20,661 nt of DNA, taken from contig CALKWH010000371.1 of the NCBI GenBank assembly GCA_938004375.1, positions 1 through 20,661 on the forward strand. The letters run 5' to 3'. The notes under the pieces were generated by a model, which ran no database searches, was not told where the DNA came from, and worked only from the letters and a program-made list of their open reading frames with translations. The DNA comes from an uncultured Pseudomonadota bacterium (GTDB lineage Bacteria; Myxococcota_A; Polyangia; HGW-17). This document shows positions 1 through 8,979 of the stretch, one piece after another. Made by a program: the position numbers and the translations under genes. The stretch's first letter is position 1. Each line of letters begins with the position of its first letter.

Positions 1-44
1 CACCGAGATCTACACTCTTTCCCTACACGACGCTCTTCCGATCT
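1..44 (+). other. Illumina TruSeq P5-side adapter (artefact)
   Basis: The 44 bases match the end of the TruSeq universal adapter, finishing in CGCTCTTCCGATCT. They are synthetic sequence left in the assembly. Biological sequence starts at about 45. Confidence 0.98.
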
Positions 45-282
45 AGGCCGAGAAATCCCAGGTGCAGTCGGCGCGGCACTCGGGTTCCCCGAGCAGATCG
101 TAGTATCCCAGTTCGGCGCACGTGGAGAGCTCGCCGGCGGCGCCGTCGCACTGCTCGCCCAGGTCCAGCAGGCCGTTGCCGCAGCCCACCTTTTTCGTCT
201 CTTCCTCGCAGCCCGCGAGGGTGAGGACGGTGGCGACCAGGACCAGGAACAACGGTTTGTTCGCAGCAGTGGAAATCTTCAT
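45..282 (-). CDS. Cys-repeat lipoprotein, 3'-truncated by adapter
   Basis: This is the first 79 residues of an exported lipoprotein. The start at 282 is chosen because a GGAGGAG ribosome site (289-295) lies six bases upstream. An ATG 30 bases further upstream would put an unlikely extension before the signal peptide. Residues 1-24 form a lipoprotein signal with lipobox LAGC, the lipidated residue being C25. The mature part begins one CGNG...GEQCDG module of the myxococcus cysteine-rich repeat type (TIGR02232/DUF4215-like), with further Cys at the CRADC motif. The same module type fills the last gene of the window. The reading frame runs into the adapter at 44, so the C-terminus is missing and the final one or two residues are unreliable. 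It is divergent from the gene at 466. The precise function is unknown; a surface-anchored disulfide-rich protein is inferred. Confidence 0.8.
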
Positions 283-378
283 GTTCGACTCCTCCGTTCG
301 GTTGCCCGGCAATATAGCGGGTCAGATTCCGGGACGCAATGGTTCAGGTCGGGACGCAGCGACCCGGAAGAATCCCTG

Positions 379-409
379 TTGAAAAATCAGAGAAAGAGAG
401 TATTTTTCA
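379..409 (+). promoter_or_regulatory. Candidate promoter within an inverted repeat
   Basis: TTGAAA (379-384) and TATTTT (401-406) are separated by 16 bases, resembling a sigma-70 promoter for the gene at 466. The same stretch carries a perfect 8-bp inverted repeat, TGAAAAAT at 380-387 against ATTTTTCA at 402-409. It could be an operator overlapping the promoter or a hairpin. The match to consensus is moderate. Confidence 0.35.
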
Positions 410-465
410 GTCTGCCAGCCGGTTCTGCCGGTTGATTCCCTTTCCCACACCGAAGGAGTTGTGCG

Positions 466-885
<420 letters not shown>

Positions 886-990
886 ACGCGCTCAACCCGT
901 CCCGTTGAAAAGTACTGTCGAGTTGGAGACGTCCTCCGCGACCGTGGCATGGCTCCTCAAAGGTAGACACTTTGGTGATGCGGCCTGCGC

Positions 991-2361
991 TCAATTGTAC
1001 ACCGGATCATACCCCTCCAACGTGAACCCGGAGGCGGTGATGAACTCCTCCAGCGTGAATTCGAGGGGGGGGCCCGGGATGATGTGGCAGTTCTCGTCAA
1101 GGATGCCCGCTTGCTGCAGGTTTAGCGCCGCCCCAAGATATGTAATAACCCAATTTTCGTCTTTGGCATACTGCAACGAGACGATGGCCCATTCGCAGTT
1201 GATGATCTTGTATCCACCCCAGGTCCACTTCGCCGGTTCCGAGGTGATCCGCCGCTCCACCCGTGTGTCGAGGTCATACAGCCACAGGTGGGCCGCCTTG
1301 CCCGGCTCGGGCACCTCCCGGCTCTGATCCACGGCCGCGACCAGATTCTCGTACCCCGTATGAATGGCGTAACGCGTTTCCGGATCCAGGTTCAATTCCT
1401 CGTCCAGGATGCGTACCACCCCGGTCTCCACGTCCATGACGTATTGACCTATGGGTGAGCAGTTACCCCAGGCGAGGTACTTCCCCCACGCTTTCGCGGC
1501 GAATACCGAGTAGGCCGGGTTCTCCACGATGAGGTCGCGTTCGATATCGTAGTACCGGAAGGCGTCGCAAGGACCATAGTTCCAGAACACCGCCCGATCC
1601 CCGATGTCAAACACCATGGGGGTTTCATGCTGGTCGTCGATGAGCCGGGTCTCCAGGGTGTTCAAATCATGGAACATCATCCTCACCAGCAACGGACTCG
1701 CGTCCGGATCATACTCGAAGTACACCATCTTTCCCGCTTTAGAAATCTGAGAATCTACGCACCCATAATCTGACGGACACCACGTCGTGTATACTTGCGG
1801 AATTCCGTTCTCCAGAACCCAGATGTTGGGATTCCCCTCCCATGGGTTCTTTGTGGAGGCCGGTTGATAGTCAACATAGGAGTTCGAATAAAAAATTCTC
1901 CCGTTGTATTCATTTGGGTGAAATTGTGGCGCTGGAATCATCACCAATGATTCTTCCACCCGCTGCACCAAGTCGTATGAGTAGAGGTCTTGTCCCCAGG
2001 CATTATACCCGTTGACAGGTGTGCAAGAACGACCGATATCCGAAAGCAGATGCCCGTACTCGGTGAGGGCGATGCTGATGCCGGACCAGGTGTGCGGGAC
2101 GCTGAAGAAGAAAGGATTCCCACCAATTTCAAGGCCATGGGTTGGCTGTGGCTTGCATTCATCCCGAGCAGGCCAGCCGTCGGGGATGTCGAAGTCAGGC
2201 ACGTCGACCACGTCTCCATTGTCTGGCACGTCCGCGTCAGGCGCCTCCGCGTCTGCATCAGCATCGGCATCCGCGTCGACCGGCGGCCGGCGATGAGGCG
2301 AATCACAGGCGGGTATCCAGAGCCCCATCACTAGGAGGCAGGCAAGGATTGCGCTTCTCAT
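991..2361 (-). CDS. Propeller-like lipoprotein with Asp-Ala linker
   Basis: This is a 456-aa exported lipoprotein. The start at 2361 is fixed by GGGAGGT (2368-2374) and by an ATGA overlap with the stop of the upstream gene, which indicates translational coupling. Residues 1-18 are a signal peptide with lipobox IPAC (C19). Residues 29-60 form an Asp/Ala-rich linker of alternating DA, typical of myxobacterial surface lipoproteins. From about residue 75 the protein repeats strand-rich segments such as LYSYDLVQRVEE, IWVLENGIPQ, FHDLNTLETRLI, YYDIERDLI, YVMDVETGVVRIL and LWLYDLDTRVERRI. These are spaced like blades of a TolB/PD40-type beta-propeller. No catalytic motif is seen. It probably works on the cell surface with the large secreted protein encoded just upstream. 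The propeller fold is inferred from repeat pattern only. Confidence 0.82.
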   Translation of the reverse strand: MRSAILACLLVMGLWIPACDSPHRRPPVDADADADADAEAPDADVPDNGDVVDVPDFDIPDGWPARDECKPQPTHGLEIGGNPFFFSVPHTWSGISIALTEYGHLLSDIGRSCTPVNGYNAWGQDLYSYDLVQRVEESLVMIPAPQFHPNEYNGRIFYSNSYVDYQPASTKNPWEGNPNIWVLENGIPQVYTTWCPSDYGCVDSQISKAGKMVYFEYDPDASPLLVRMMFHDLNTLETRLIDDQHETPMVFDIGDRAVFWNYGPCDAFRYYDIERDLIVENPAYSVFAAKAWGKYLAWGNCSPIGQYVMDVETGVVRILDEELNLDPETRYAIHTGYENLVAAVDQSREVPEPGKAAHLWLYDLDTRVERRITSEPAKWTWGGYKIINCEWAIVSLQYAKDENWVITYLGAALNLQQAGILDENCHIIPGPPLEFTLEEFITASGFTLEGYDPVYN

Positions 2362-5300
2362 GGTCCCACCTCCCTGGTAAGAGGGTTCCCCAACTCGACC
2401 CAGCGTCCCTGGGTCCACTCCCACCATCGGCCATCCTTCAAATCCGAGAACACCAACCGCCCGCCGACAAACGCCAGGCGCGGCTCCCGAAGCACCACCG
2501 CCGGAACGGCGGCAGACAAGCGACTCCACGCCGACGTCACCGTGTCATACACCCACAAGGAGGCCTTCCGGTCCGTGGCCGAACGCGCCACCAGATACAG
2601 CTTCCCCATCCGTGCGTCCACCGCCAGGGCGCCGCGGTCGGGTGGCACCAGTGCGGGCAGCGCCAGATCCGACCGCAGTCCGTCTTTGTCCAGTTTCCAC
2701 AGGTTCGGCAACAGGTGTGCAGGCCGTTTGATCAGGAAGTACGCCTCCCCCATGCGGGGGGCGGCCAGGCTCTCCACCCGGGCGAACTTCCAGTCCGCGA
2801 GGGTCTCCTGGCGCTGGATCGAACCGGTGGCCAGATTGACTTCGGAGAGTACAGGGGCTGAAAACATGCTCAAACGACCAATCACCCAAACTGAGTCCGG
2901 CGAGGCCTGGTGGAACGCCAGAACCGTCTGGTGAACGGGGAGTGCGGTGGGTACCTGCGTCCATGCCCCAGGTTGCAGCGGATCGCGCAGGAACAACGCA
3001 CCCCGATCCAACGTGGCCGCCACCGTGGCCCAGGTGCCCGCTTCTCCGCCGACGAGTGCGGCATCGACACGCAGCATCTTCATATCGGTCTGCCGCAGAT
3101 CGATGGTACTTGGCAAGGCCACGTAAGAGCGCACCTGGAACGACGCAGGGTCCACGCCGAAGAGCCGCCAGGCGCCATCCTCGTCCAGTACCCAACCATA
3201 TAGCGGATCGAGCAGGTCCCGGGGCGGATCCCACAGGGGATCCACGGGCAGGGGACTTCCCTCGGCGAAGCCCACGGGTTGTCCCACGGGCCGCGGGAAG
3301 CGGATGCACACGTCATCCACCTCGGGGTCGTATGAGAACGCTCCCGCCGGGACATGAAGCAGGTCGTACTCGATCATCGGTGTCTCAGGATTCCAGTCCG
3401 GTTCGATGGGGAAGGGGGACTCCGTGACGCGCGGAGAGGAGAACTTCAGTTTGGAATACCGATTGTGGGTGGTCTGAATTCCGGACGGCGTGTCTTCATC
3501 CGGGAAGGTGGAGAGCATGTCCCACAATTGGAACCCGGGGAAGGGCCGGAATTGGTCCGTCCTGAAGGTCATAAAGGCCCGGACGCCCGCAAACACCGCA
3601 TCTCGCCATCGGGCATAGCGTCTCTGGTCCGGGACTTCGGCGACTGTGATGTTTTGACCCAGCATTTGATTGCCTGAAAGCGCGCCCAGATCCCGGGAGG
3701 AAGCGGCGGCTATAGGATGATAATAATATTTGAAAGAATTGCTTCTCGAATCCCAGGCGAAGTCCTTTGCAGAGTGGTCTGTATTGCCTATCTTGTCAAC
3801 AACCGGATTGGACGGACAATAGATTGTAATTGGTGTAGTTAGTGTGTTCCGACAGTCCGCCTCCGTGGGGAGAACCCCGGGTGTTTCCGGGCACACGCAC
3901 AGCCCCACCGACAACATCTCGGGCGTTGGCTGAGCAGCATCTCGATCGTTCGTAAGAACCGCCGACACGGTGGCCGTCGGATCCGGACACCAGGAGAAAT
4001 ACCCCTGGTTCATGCCGTAGGTTGCGGATCGGACATCGGCGCGCAACTCCGTGATGCTCCGCTCACAGCGGTCACCCACACCGTTTTGGTTGACATCCTC
4101 CTGGTATTCGTTCCCAAACCAAATCCCGCACCGGTACAACAACGCCGAGTCATATTGCAGGGTCAGTCTCCGACATTGGCCCGATTCGCTCAACTCACTG
4201 TAGGGAATGCCGGAACTACTTACCAACGGGGAACAGTTGTCCCGGGTTTGGCACAGATCAATGCATTGAACATAGAGCGGATTCAAGAATGGGTTGCTCG
4301 GATCCGCATAAAGTCGTTCACAGAAGGAAGTGCAGCGGGCCTCATCTCCCACTGAGACTGGAAGATCGCATCGTCCGTCCTGATCGAGATCCCACTGCAG
4401 ATATGGATTGGCCGGTTCGCAATCGACGATATTTGGTGCGCCATCTTGGTCATCGTCTGGGAATAGCGTTTCTCCCCGGGCCGGGACACGCCATCGAACG
4501 GGAAGCAGAGAAATTTTGTCTCGAATCAACGACCCAGGCTCCGAGATTATTGTGTCACACCCGTTTTCGTAATGATTCCGGTTTCCACCACAGAAATGAC
4601 GATGGTCTAAATCATAGACGGCCTCATACTGGAAATGGCCGTGAAGGCCGATGACGCCTCGGGATGAGAAATCGCCCATCAGCCGATCATTGAAAACCAT
4701 GTCATCCAGTGACGGGTCCAACGATCCGAATTGAAACCTCGCCCCTTCATCACAGTTTCCTGATTCAATAGATGGAGTTGGATAAAATAGATATTCAGGA
4801 TGGACGGTAGTGGCTGATGTATTAACGTTACAATTAGCTAAGGTTACATCTATGTAAGATGGTTCTTCAATTTCAATATTATATAAATATTCCAATTCAT
4901 TAATGATGCAATCATGAGTTGCCACACCCAACTCATCAAATGGAACAGTCCCAGCATACCGGGCGCGATATAATTGGGACATGACATCGAGATAATTCTC
5001 GCTACCAATGCAAACGGCAAGCGGACAATCGAAAGAGTATTGAATTAGCATGGTCGAATCACTTGTTTCAAATTGACCAGCCAGATAACAATTGAGCCTC
5101 AAATCTATCATTTGTTCGTCGGGTTTTTGCTGGAACTCACCGATATTGCCCAAATACAAACTATTTTTCTCAACCCAATCAGGATGATTTACCATTTTTT
5201 CTTCGTAATAGTCCGATGGGTGCATGAAGCCTGGCGGGATCAGGGCATTGGCGTTTCCGCCTACCAACCGAATGTCCAGGGACGCCGGAAGACCAAAACA

Positions 5301-6162
5301 GGCAGGACCGCGCCATCCTTCATCACATTCTTCTTGCCCGCCACAGCCGTGCCACTGATCTTCACAATAATCTTTCGACTCATATAGCCCATGCTTCCCC
5401 TTGCTAATATAAATAGGCGGGAGACATATGGCGTTTTCAGTCAAAAATTGTTGACAACTGGTGCCGTCCTCGTAATATCCATCCATCTCCAAATAATGCC
5501 TCAAATCCGCACATTCACTCGAGGGTATCAGACATTTCTCTCGATTTTGGTCTCCTCCACTCCGATACGATATTTTAGATATTGCCCATTTTCGAAATGA
5601 CCCGTGGGTATCCATTGGGCTTTCCAGGATGAAAGTGATCGCTTCGGTGTCCCCGGCGTGACACCTGTCGTCTCTAAATGTAAATATTAATTTTACCAGA
5701 ATACTTCTGGTATCCGGGTCCACAATCTCCATGGGATGCGTTTGATAGAGCACCACCAATCCATTGAGATTCGACATGTGCGCATTGCCAGCCCATTCCT
5801 CTGCATGATCCAAGATTAAAAAGGGGCGGAACACCCAGGCCAGCTCAGCTTCGGCCCAATCGAGCAGACCGTCTCCATCCCGATCCAGGTATCCCCGTTG
5901 AGTCTCGAAGGGAGAAACCGGCAATTTCCAAACGAAGCGCGGATCATCCCCTGGATCGTCCGAAGGATGTCCCCGGAATTCAATGGGAAAGGCGGGATCG
6001 GACGATATGCAGCCTTGCTCCATCAGGGGGCCGTATGTCCATTCATGAGTTGGCACTTGGGCCTTTCCAGCAGCCGTTGGAAATATGCAGAGCAAGACGA
6101 ACGAGGTCAAGAACGGGATCAGTCGAGTACGGGGGGGGGGACATACTAGATTTAATCATCAT
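2358..6162 (-). CDS. Very large secreted protein, start out of frame
   Basis: The continuous frame starts at a TTG (6110) without a good ribosome site and gives 1250 aa. The natural start is ATG at 6162 (doubled at 6159), five bases after GGAGG (6168-6172), but that frame is broken by ten G at 6131-6140. With nine, it joins the long frame exactly and gives a signal peptide: basic residues, a core like LIPFLTSFVLLCIFPTA, then AAGKAQ. In 1250-aa numbering, DRDGDGLLDWAE (76-87) is a calcium-loop motif. HAGDTEAI (151-158) and PPIYISKGKHGLYES (231-245) recall the HEGDWE and YVA-GSHASY motifs of Vps62-like proteins. Mid-protein are thrombospondin-3-like Asp motifs (DDDQDGAPNIVDC, DVNQNGVGDRC) and many Cys. 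Roughly the last 250 residues look like a Kelch-like propeller. The part read from 5720-4740 is AT-rich. Its stop overlaps the next start (ATGA). Function unknown. Confidence 0.78.
6131..6140. repeat. Homopolymer of ten G in a 5' coding region
   Basis: Ten consecutive G on the plus strand (C10 in the mRNA) lie seven codons after the best start of the large secreted protein. With ten the frame ends early; with nine it joins the 1250-aa frame. It is a candidate contingency (slippage) tract or an assembly indel. Confidence 0.9.
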
Positions 6163-6167
6163 ACGTG

Positions 6168-6172
6168 CCTCC
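6168..6172 (-). promoter_or_regulatory. Ribosome binding site deciding the start at 6162
   Basis: GGAGG on the minus strand lies five bases upstream of a doubled ATG at 6162/6159. It is far better than anything before the TTG at 6110, and supports the longer, frame-interrupted reading of the large secreted protein. Confidence 0.75.
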
Positions 6173-6186
6173 AAGAGAATGTCCAT

Positions 6187-6214
6187 ATTTTAGCCTGAAA
6201 CCTGTGCCGAACAA
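6187..6214 (-). promoter_or_regulatory. Weak candidate promoter for large secreted protein
   Basis: On the minus strand, TTGTTC (6214-6209) and TAAAAT (6192-6187) are separated by 16 bases. The -10 is good and the -35 poor. The nearest repeat of the 21-bp array begins 15 bases upstream of this -35, which is where an activator would bind. Confidence 0.35.
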
Positions 6215-6228
6215 GAGAAATTTTCTTA

Positions 6229-6544
6229 TGGAGTGAACGGCGGCATGAAAGGAGTTCTGCGCAGAATTGATGGAGTGGGCCGCCGAGAAGATGGAGTCGG
6301 CCATGGACGCCGTGGAGTTTTGCGAAGACCAGATGGAGTTTCAAAAAAACTGAATGGAGTTGTGAAGAAAAACCGTGGAGTTCATGAAAAACCCGATGGA
6401 GTTCAGTCCGACGGGGCTGGAGTGCTGGGAAAACGCGATGGAGTTCCCGGGAACCCAGGTGGAGTTTTTACAGACAGTCCAGGGAGTGTCCGGTTTTCGA
6501 GATGGAGTGCTGTCTTGGGGCGATGGAGTGGTCGAAAAAACGTT
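6229..6544 (+). repeat. Array of 15 TGGAGT boxes at a strict 21-bp period
   Basis: Boxes start at 6229, 6250, 6271, 6292, 6313, 6334, 6355, 6376, 6397, 6418, 6439, 6460, 6482, 6503 and 6524. Thirteen are exactly TGGAGT; 6250 is AGGAGT and 6482 is GGGAGT. Every interval is 21 except one of 22. The base before is A in 11 of 15, and the base after is T in 8 and G in 6. The remaining 13 or so bases of each unit are unrelated, except that runs of A (6343-6349, 6368-6372, 6387-6391, 6430-6433, 6535-6540) all fall about 12-15 bases after the box start. Twenty-one bp is two turns of B-DNA, so all boxes face the same side. No plausible gene uses the stretch. It fills most of the 394-base gap between the 251-aa gene and the large secreted protein. 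Confidence 0.92.
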
Positions 6545-6556
6545 ACGGGGGTGTGC

Positions 6557-7312
6557 CTACGCTTCGTGAGTGGGCTCGGGCGTCGGACCGTCAGCGGCCG
6601 GAGCGTCGCCGGCGGCCTTCTTGCGGAAGTAGCCGGAGCCGATGTAGTTGAAGCGGAAGTAGGGGGCAACGTCGGGGAGCAGGCCCGCGCGGATGGCGGC
6701 GCGACCGGCCTCGTTGAAATCGCGGATGATCACATAGAGTCGCCCGTCGAGTTCGTCGAGCTCGGCGGTGTCCTCCAGGGGCTTGCCCTTGGCGAGCTCG
6801 GCGTCGGTGAACACGGTGTGGAGGCGGGAGACCAGGTCGGCGGCCTCATCGAGGCGCTTTCGCACCGGGATCTTCGGCGAAATCAGCGCGGCTTTCGCTG
6901 TCATCAGCGCGGCTAGATCCTCGATGGAGGACGGGAGGTCGGTGTCCTCGATCGGGCGTGCCTCGTTGATGCGGCGGGCGGTCTCGGCGTCGGAGCGAGA
7001 CAGTCTGCTCAGCGTAATGATGGTCTTGGCGGTCCACGCCCAACCCTCGTTGATGGTGTTGTTGCGGTCCTCGATGGACATTCCCTTGGCCACGATCTTG
7101 TTGGAGCGTTTGGCCAGAGCGGCGCGGTGCTTTTCGATCAGGGTGAAGAACTCGGCGAGCTCGTCGGGCCCCAGGCCGAAGTCGGTCATGAGATCGATGA
7201 TCTCGCTCCAGCGGGCATGGGCCGCCGTGGCCTCGAGCTGGATCTTGTCGGAGGGGTGGCGGGCGCCGATCATGCGATAGAGGATGGCATCGTAAACGGA
7301 CAGGGTCTTCAT
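6557..7312 (-). CDS. Unrecognised 251-aa helical protein
   Basis: I do not recognise this protein. The start at 7312 is chosen because a conventional protein begins there (MKTLSVYDAILYRMIGARHP) with AAGGAAA upstream; the 56 in-frame residues before it lie in the promoter and leader. There is no signal peptide or membrane segment, so it is probably cytoplasmic. It is predicted mostly alpha-helical, with charged helices through residues 20-215. Motifs that could anchor a search are KHRAALAKRSNKIVAKGM, INEGWAWTAKTIITLSRL and PYFRFNYIGSGYFRKK near the end. The last 20 residues are a loose Ala/Pro/Glu tail. Cys is absent, unlike the neighbours. The gene is GC-rich, preceded by a near-consensus promoter, and its stop is 13 bases from the end of the 21-bp array. 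A DNA- or RNA-binding or structural role is possible but nothing in the sequence proves it. Confidence 0.85.
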   Translation of the reverse strand: MKTLSVYDAILYRMIGARHPSDKIQLEATAAHARWSEIIDLMTDFGLGPDELAEFFTLIEKHRAALAKRSNKIVAKGMSIEDRNNTINEGWAWTAKTIITLSRLSRSDAETARRINEARPIEDTDLPSSIEDLAALMTAKAALISPKIPVRKRLDEAADLVSRLHTVFTDAELAKGKPLEDTAELDELDGRLYVIIRDFNEAGRAAIRAGLLPDVAPYFRFNYIGSGYFRKKAAGDAPAADGPTPEPTHEA

Positions 7313-7451
7313 GGGGCGGATTTCCTTGGTGGATGCTTGGCAGGCGCGGTGCTCTGCCAGATTGTTTTCGGTTCGCGCGACCCATTGATGGGCTTGCGCG
7401 AGACCGTGATGTCGGGTTGCCCGTGGCGTTGGGACGAAACGGGATGACGGC

Positions 7452-7480
7452 CCTATAGTACGGCTGAGATCCAATGTCAA
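7452..7480 (-). promoter_or_regulatory. Sigma-70-type promoter for the 251-aa gene
   Basis: On the minus strand, TTGACA (7480-7475) is followed after 17 bases by TATAGG (7457-7452). The -35 and spacing are consensus and four of six -10 bases match. The leader to the ATG at 7312 would be about 130 bases; no riboswitch is recognised in it. The promoter lies just after the gsk stop codon. Confidence 0.6.
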
Positions 7481-7520
7481 CGGTGGAAATACTATGGCAT
7501 CGAGCGACCGCGCGCCGACG

Positions 7521-8819
7521 TCACTTGTCCCAGTACGCCTCCTCGAGGTTGTCCTCGCGCTCGGGCAGCGCCTGCATCAGGCGGGGGGAGTTCCGGCGCA
7601 GGACCTCGAAGGAGACGCGGTTGGCGTACTTGCAGATCTGGTGGATCGAGGAGTAGGTGAGGAAGTTGGCCTGGTGCTTGGGGGAGGTGGGGGACACGCT
7701 CCGGTGGTAGAGGTTGGCGGTCATGTCGTGGAGCAGGGCTGCCAGCGCGGCGTCGCCCGCGCCGTTGGTGTTGCGGATGACCGAGGGACCGCCCAGGTAG
7801 GGGTTGATGTGCGAATAGATCTTCAGGGGATCGGCGCACTCGGAACGGAGCATGGCGCGGCTGTACTCGTACAGGTTGTACTCGGCGATGGCCTTGGAGA
7901 AGATCATGTCCTTGGTCTCGCGGGCCAGCGTGCGGTCCACGTGGGCGCCGATGTAGAGGCCCTGCTGGCCGTGGGTGAGCAGCACCAGGTCCGCCAGGTC
8001 GAGCGCGTCCTGGGCCGCGAGCAGCGGGTCGGACTGCCCGGTGAGCGTGCAGGCCTCCTCGAAGTTGCCGGCCAGCACGGTGACGTAATCGCGGATGACC
8101 TCGCGGAAGAAGTCGCGCTTCTCGCGCACCAGGGCCTCGGTGCCCAGGCTCAGCACCACGGGGACGCCGGCCGCGTGGGCGATGCGCATGGCCTTGAGCG
8201 TGGCCTCGAAGATGGGGGCCCGCTCGTTGCGCAGCAGGTAGGCGGTGAGGACCAGGGCGGCGGCGTCCTGGATCAGCGTCATGGGGACGGCGTCGGCGGG
8301 GTACTCGTCCATGATGCCCCGGGAGATGCCGAAGGAGCGCTCGCCGTCCGGGGTGACGAAGCAGAAGGCGCGGCCCATGGGCCCGGCAGAGGGGTGCAGG
8401 TGGTTCAGGTCCACGCGGGCGCTGGTGCTGCGGATGTAGTGGAAGGCGTAGTCGCCCACCGTGATGTGTCCGGTGATGGTGCCCAAAAGGCAGGAGCGAT
8501 CGTCGGCGAGCATGGAGTAGTTGTGGAGGGTGTTGCCGATGGAGCCGCCCGAGAACTCGCCGGTGACGCGGCCCTCGGCTTTGAGCCGCGCGTAGAGGGC
8601 GTCTCCGGTGGCGTCGTCCAGGAGCATGGACTGGCCCTTGGCCAGGCCCAGGGCGGAGAGCTCGGCGTCGTCCACCTGGGCCTCGATGTCCACTAGGAGC
8701 TGGTCGATGCCCACCACGGTGAGGGCGTGGGTCTCGCCGGGCTCCGGGGCGAAGGCGAGCCGATCGCGCTCCGCGACGGGGAAATAGTGTTTGTTCTTGC
8801 GCTTGCCGGGGAACTTCAT
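7521..8819 (-). CDS. gsk: Inosine-guanosine kinase
   Basis: This 432-aa cytoplasmic enzyme of purine salvage phosphorylates inosine and guanosine with ATP to IMP and GMP. It is recognised by end-to-end similarity to Escherichia coli Gsk (434 aa). It begins MKFPGKRKNKHYFPV, continues VVGIDQLLVDIEAQVDD and GGSIGNTLHNYSMLADDRS, and ends LPEREDNLEEAYWDK. It is a PfkB/ribokinase-fold enzyme, and NTNGAGD (350-356) is the second PfkB signature with the catalytic Asp at 356. The start at 8819 is set by homology and by AGGAG (8826-8830) six bases upstream; a longer in-frame reading to 9050 crosses the repeat-rich leader and is rejected. It is complete, GC-rich like the kinase beside it, and stands alone between intergenic regions of 208 and 331 bases. 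It looks like a core gene flanked by accessory genes. Confidence 0.96.
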   Translation of the reverse strand: MKFPGKRKNKHYFPVAERDRLAFAPEPGETHALTVVGIDQLLVDIEAQVDDAELSALGLAKGQSMLLDDATGDALYARLKAEGRVTGEFSGGSIGNTLHNYSMLADDRSCLLGTITGHITVGDYAFHYIRSTSARVDLNHLHPSAGPMGRAFCFVTPDGERSFGISRGIMDEYPADAVPMTLIQDAAALVLTAYLLRNERAPIFEATLKAMRIAHAAGVPVVLSLGTEALVREKRDFFREVIRDYVTVLAGNFEEACTLTGQSDPLLAAQDALDLADLVLLTHGQQGLYIGAHVDRTLARETKDMIFSKAIAEYNLYEYSRAMLRSECADPLKIYSHINPYLGGPSVIRNTNGAGDAALAALLHDMTANLYHRSVSPTSPKHQANFLTYSSIHQICKYANRVSFEVLRRNSPRLMQALPEREDNLEEAYWDK

Positions 8820-8979
8820 CGGGGACTCCTGCTCCGGGGCGGGGAAAGGACGCCGGGAACCTGATGGTGTCCGCCACCCGGGGGGGGATGTCAAGAGGGC
8901 AGGCGACGTACGCCAGGGTGATCGAGTTCTGATAGGGATGGACAAGGGGATCGAAGTCTGATCCACCAGAACGGATTCT

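Noticed and set aside
6229..6544. Reading the 21-bp array as a CRISPR array
   Set aside because: The constant part is only six to eight bases and the variable part about 13, far below CRISPR repeat and spacer lengths, and no cas gene is present.
6229..6544. Iteron-type plasmid replication origin
   Set aside because: The 21-22 bp spacing fits iterons, but no replication initiator, DnaA box cluster or partition gene is nearby, and only about a third of each unit is conserved.
6194..6916. An open frame through the array giving heptapeptides with Gly-Val (x-x-G-V-x-x-x)
   Set aside because: A 21-bp period forces a heptad in any open frame. The 22-bp interval at 6460-6482 breaks the pattern, the frame runs on antisense through the 251-aa gene, and the alternative Met-Glu-Phe frame has stops. 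Kept only as a low-probability alternative.
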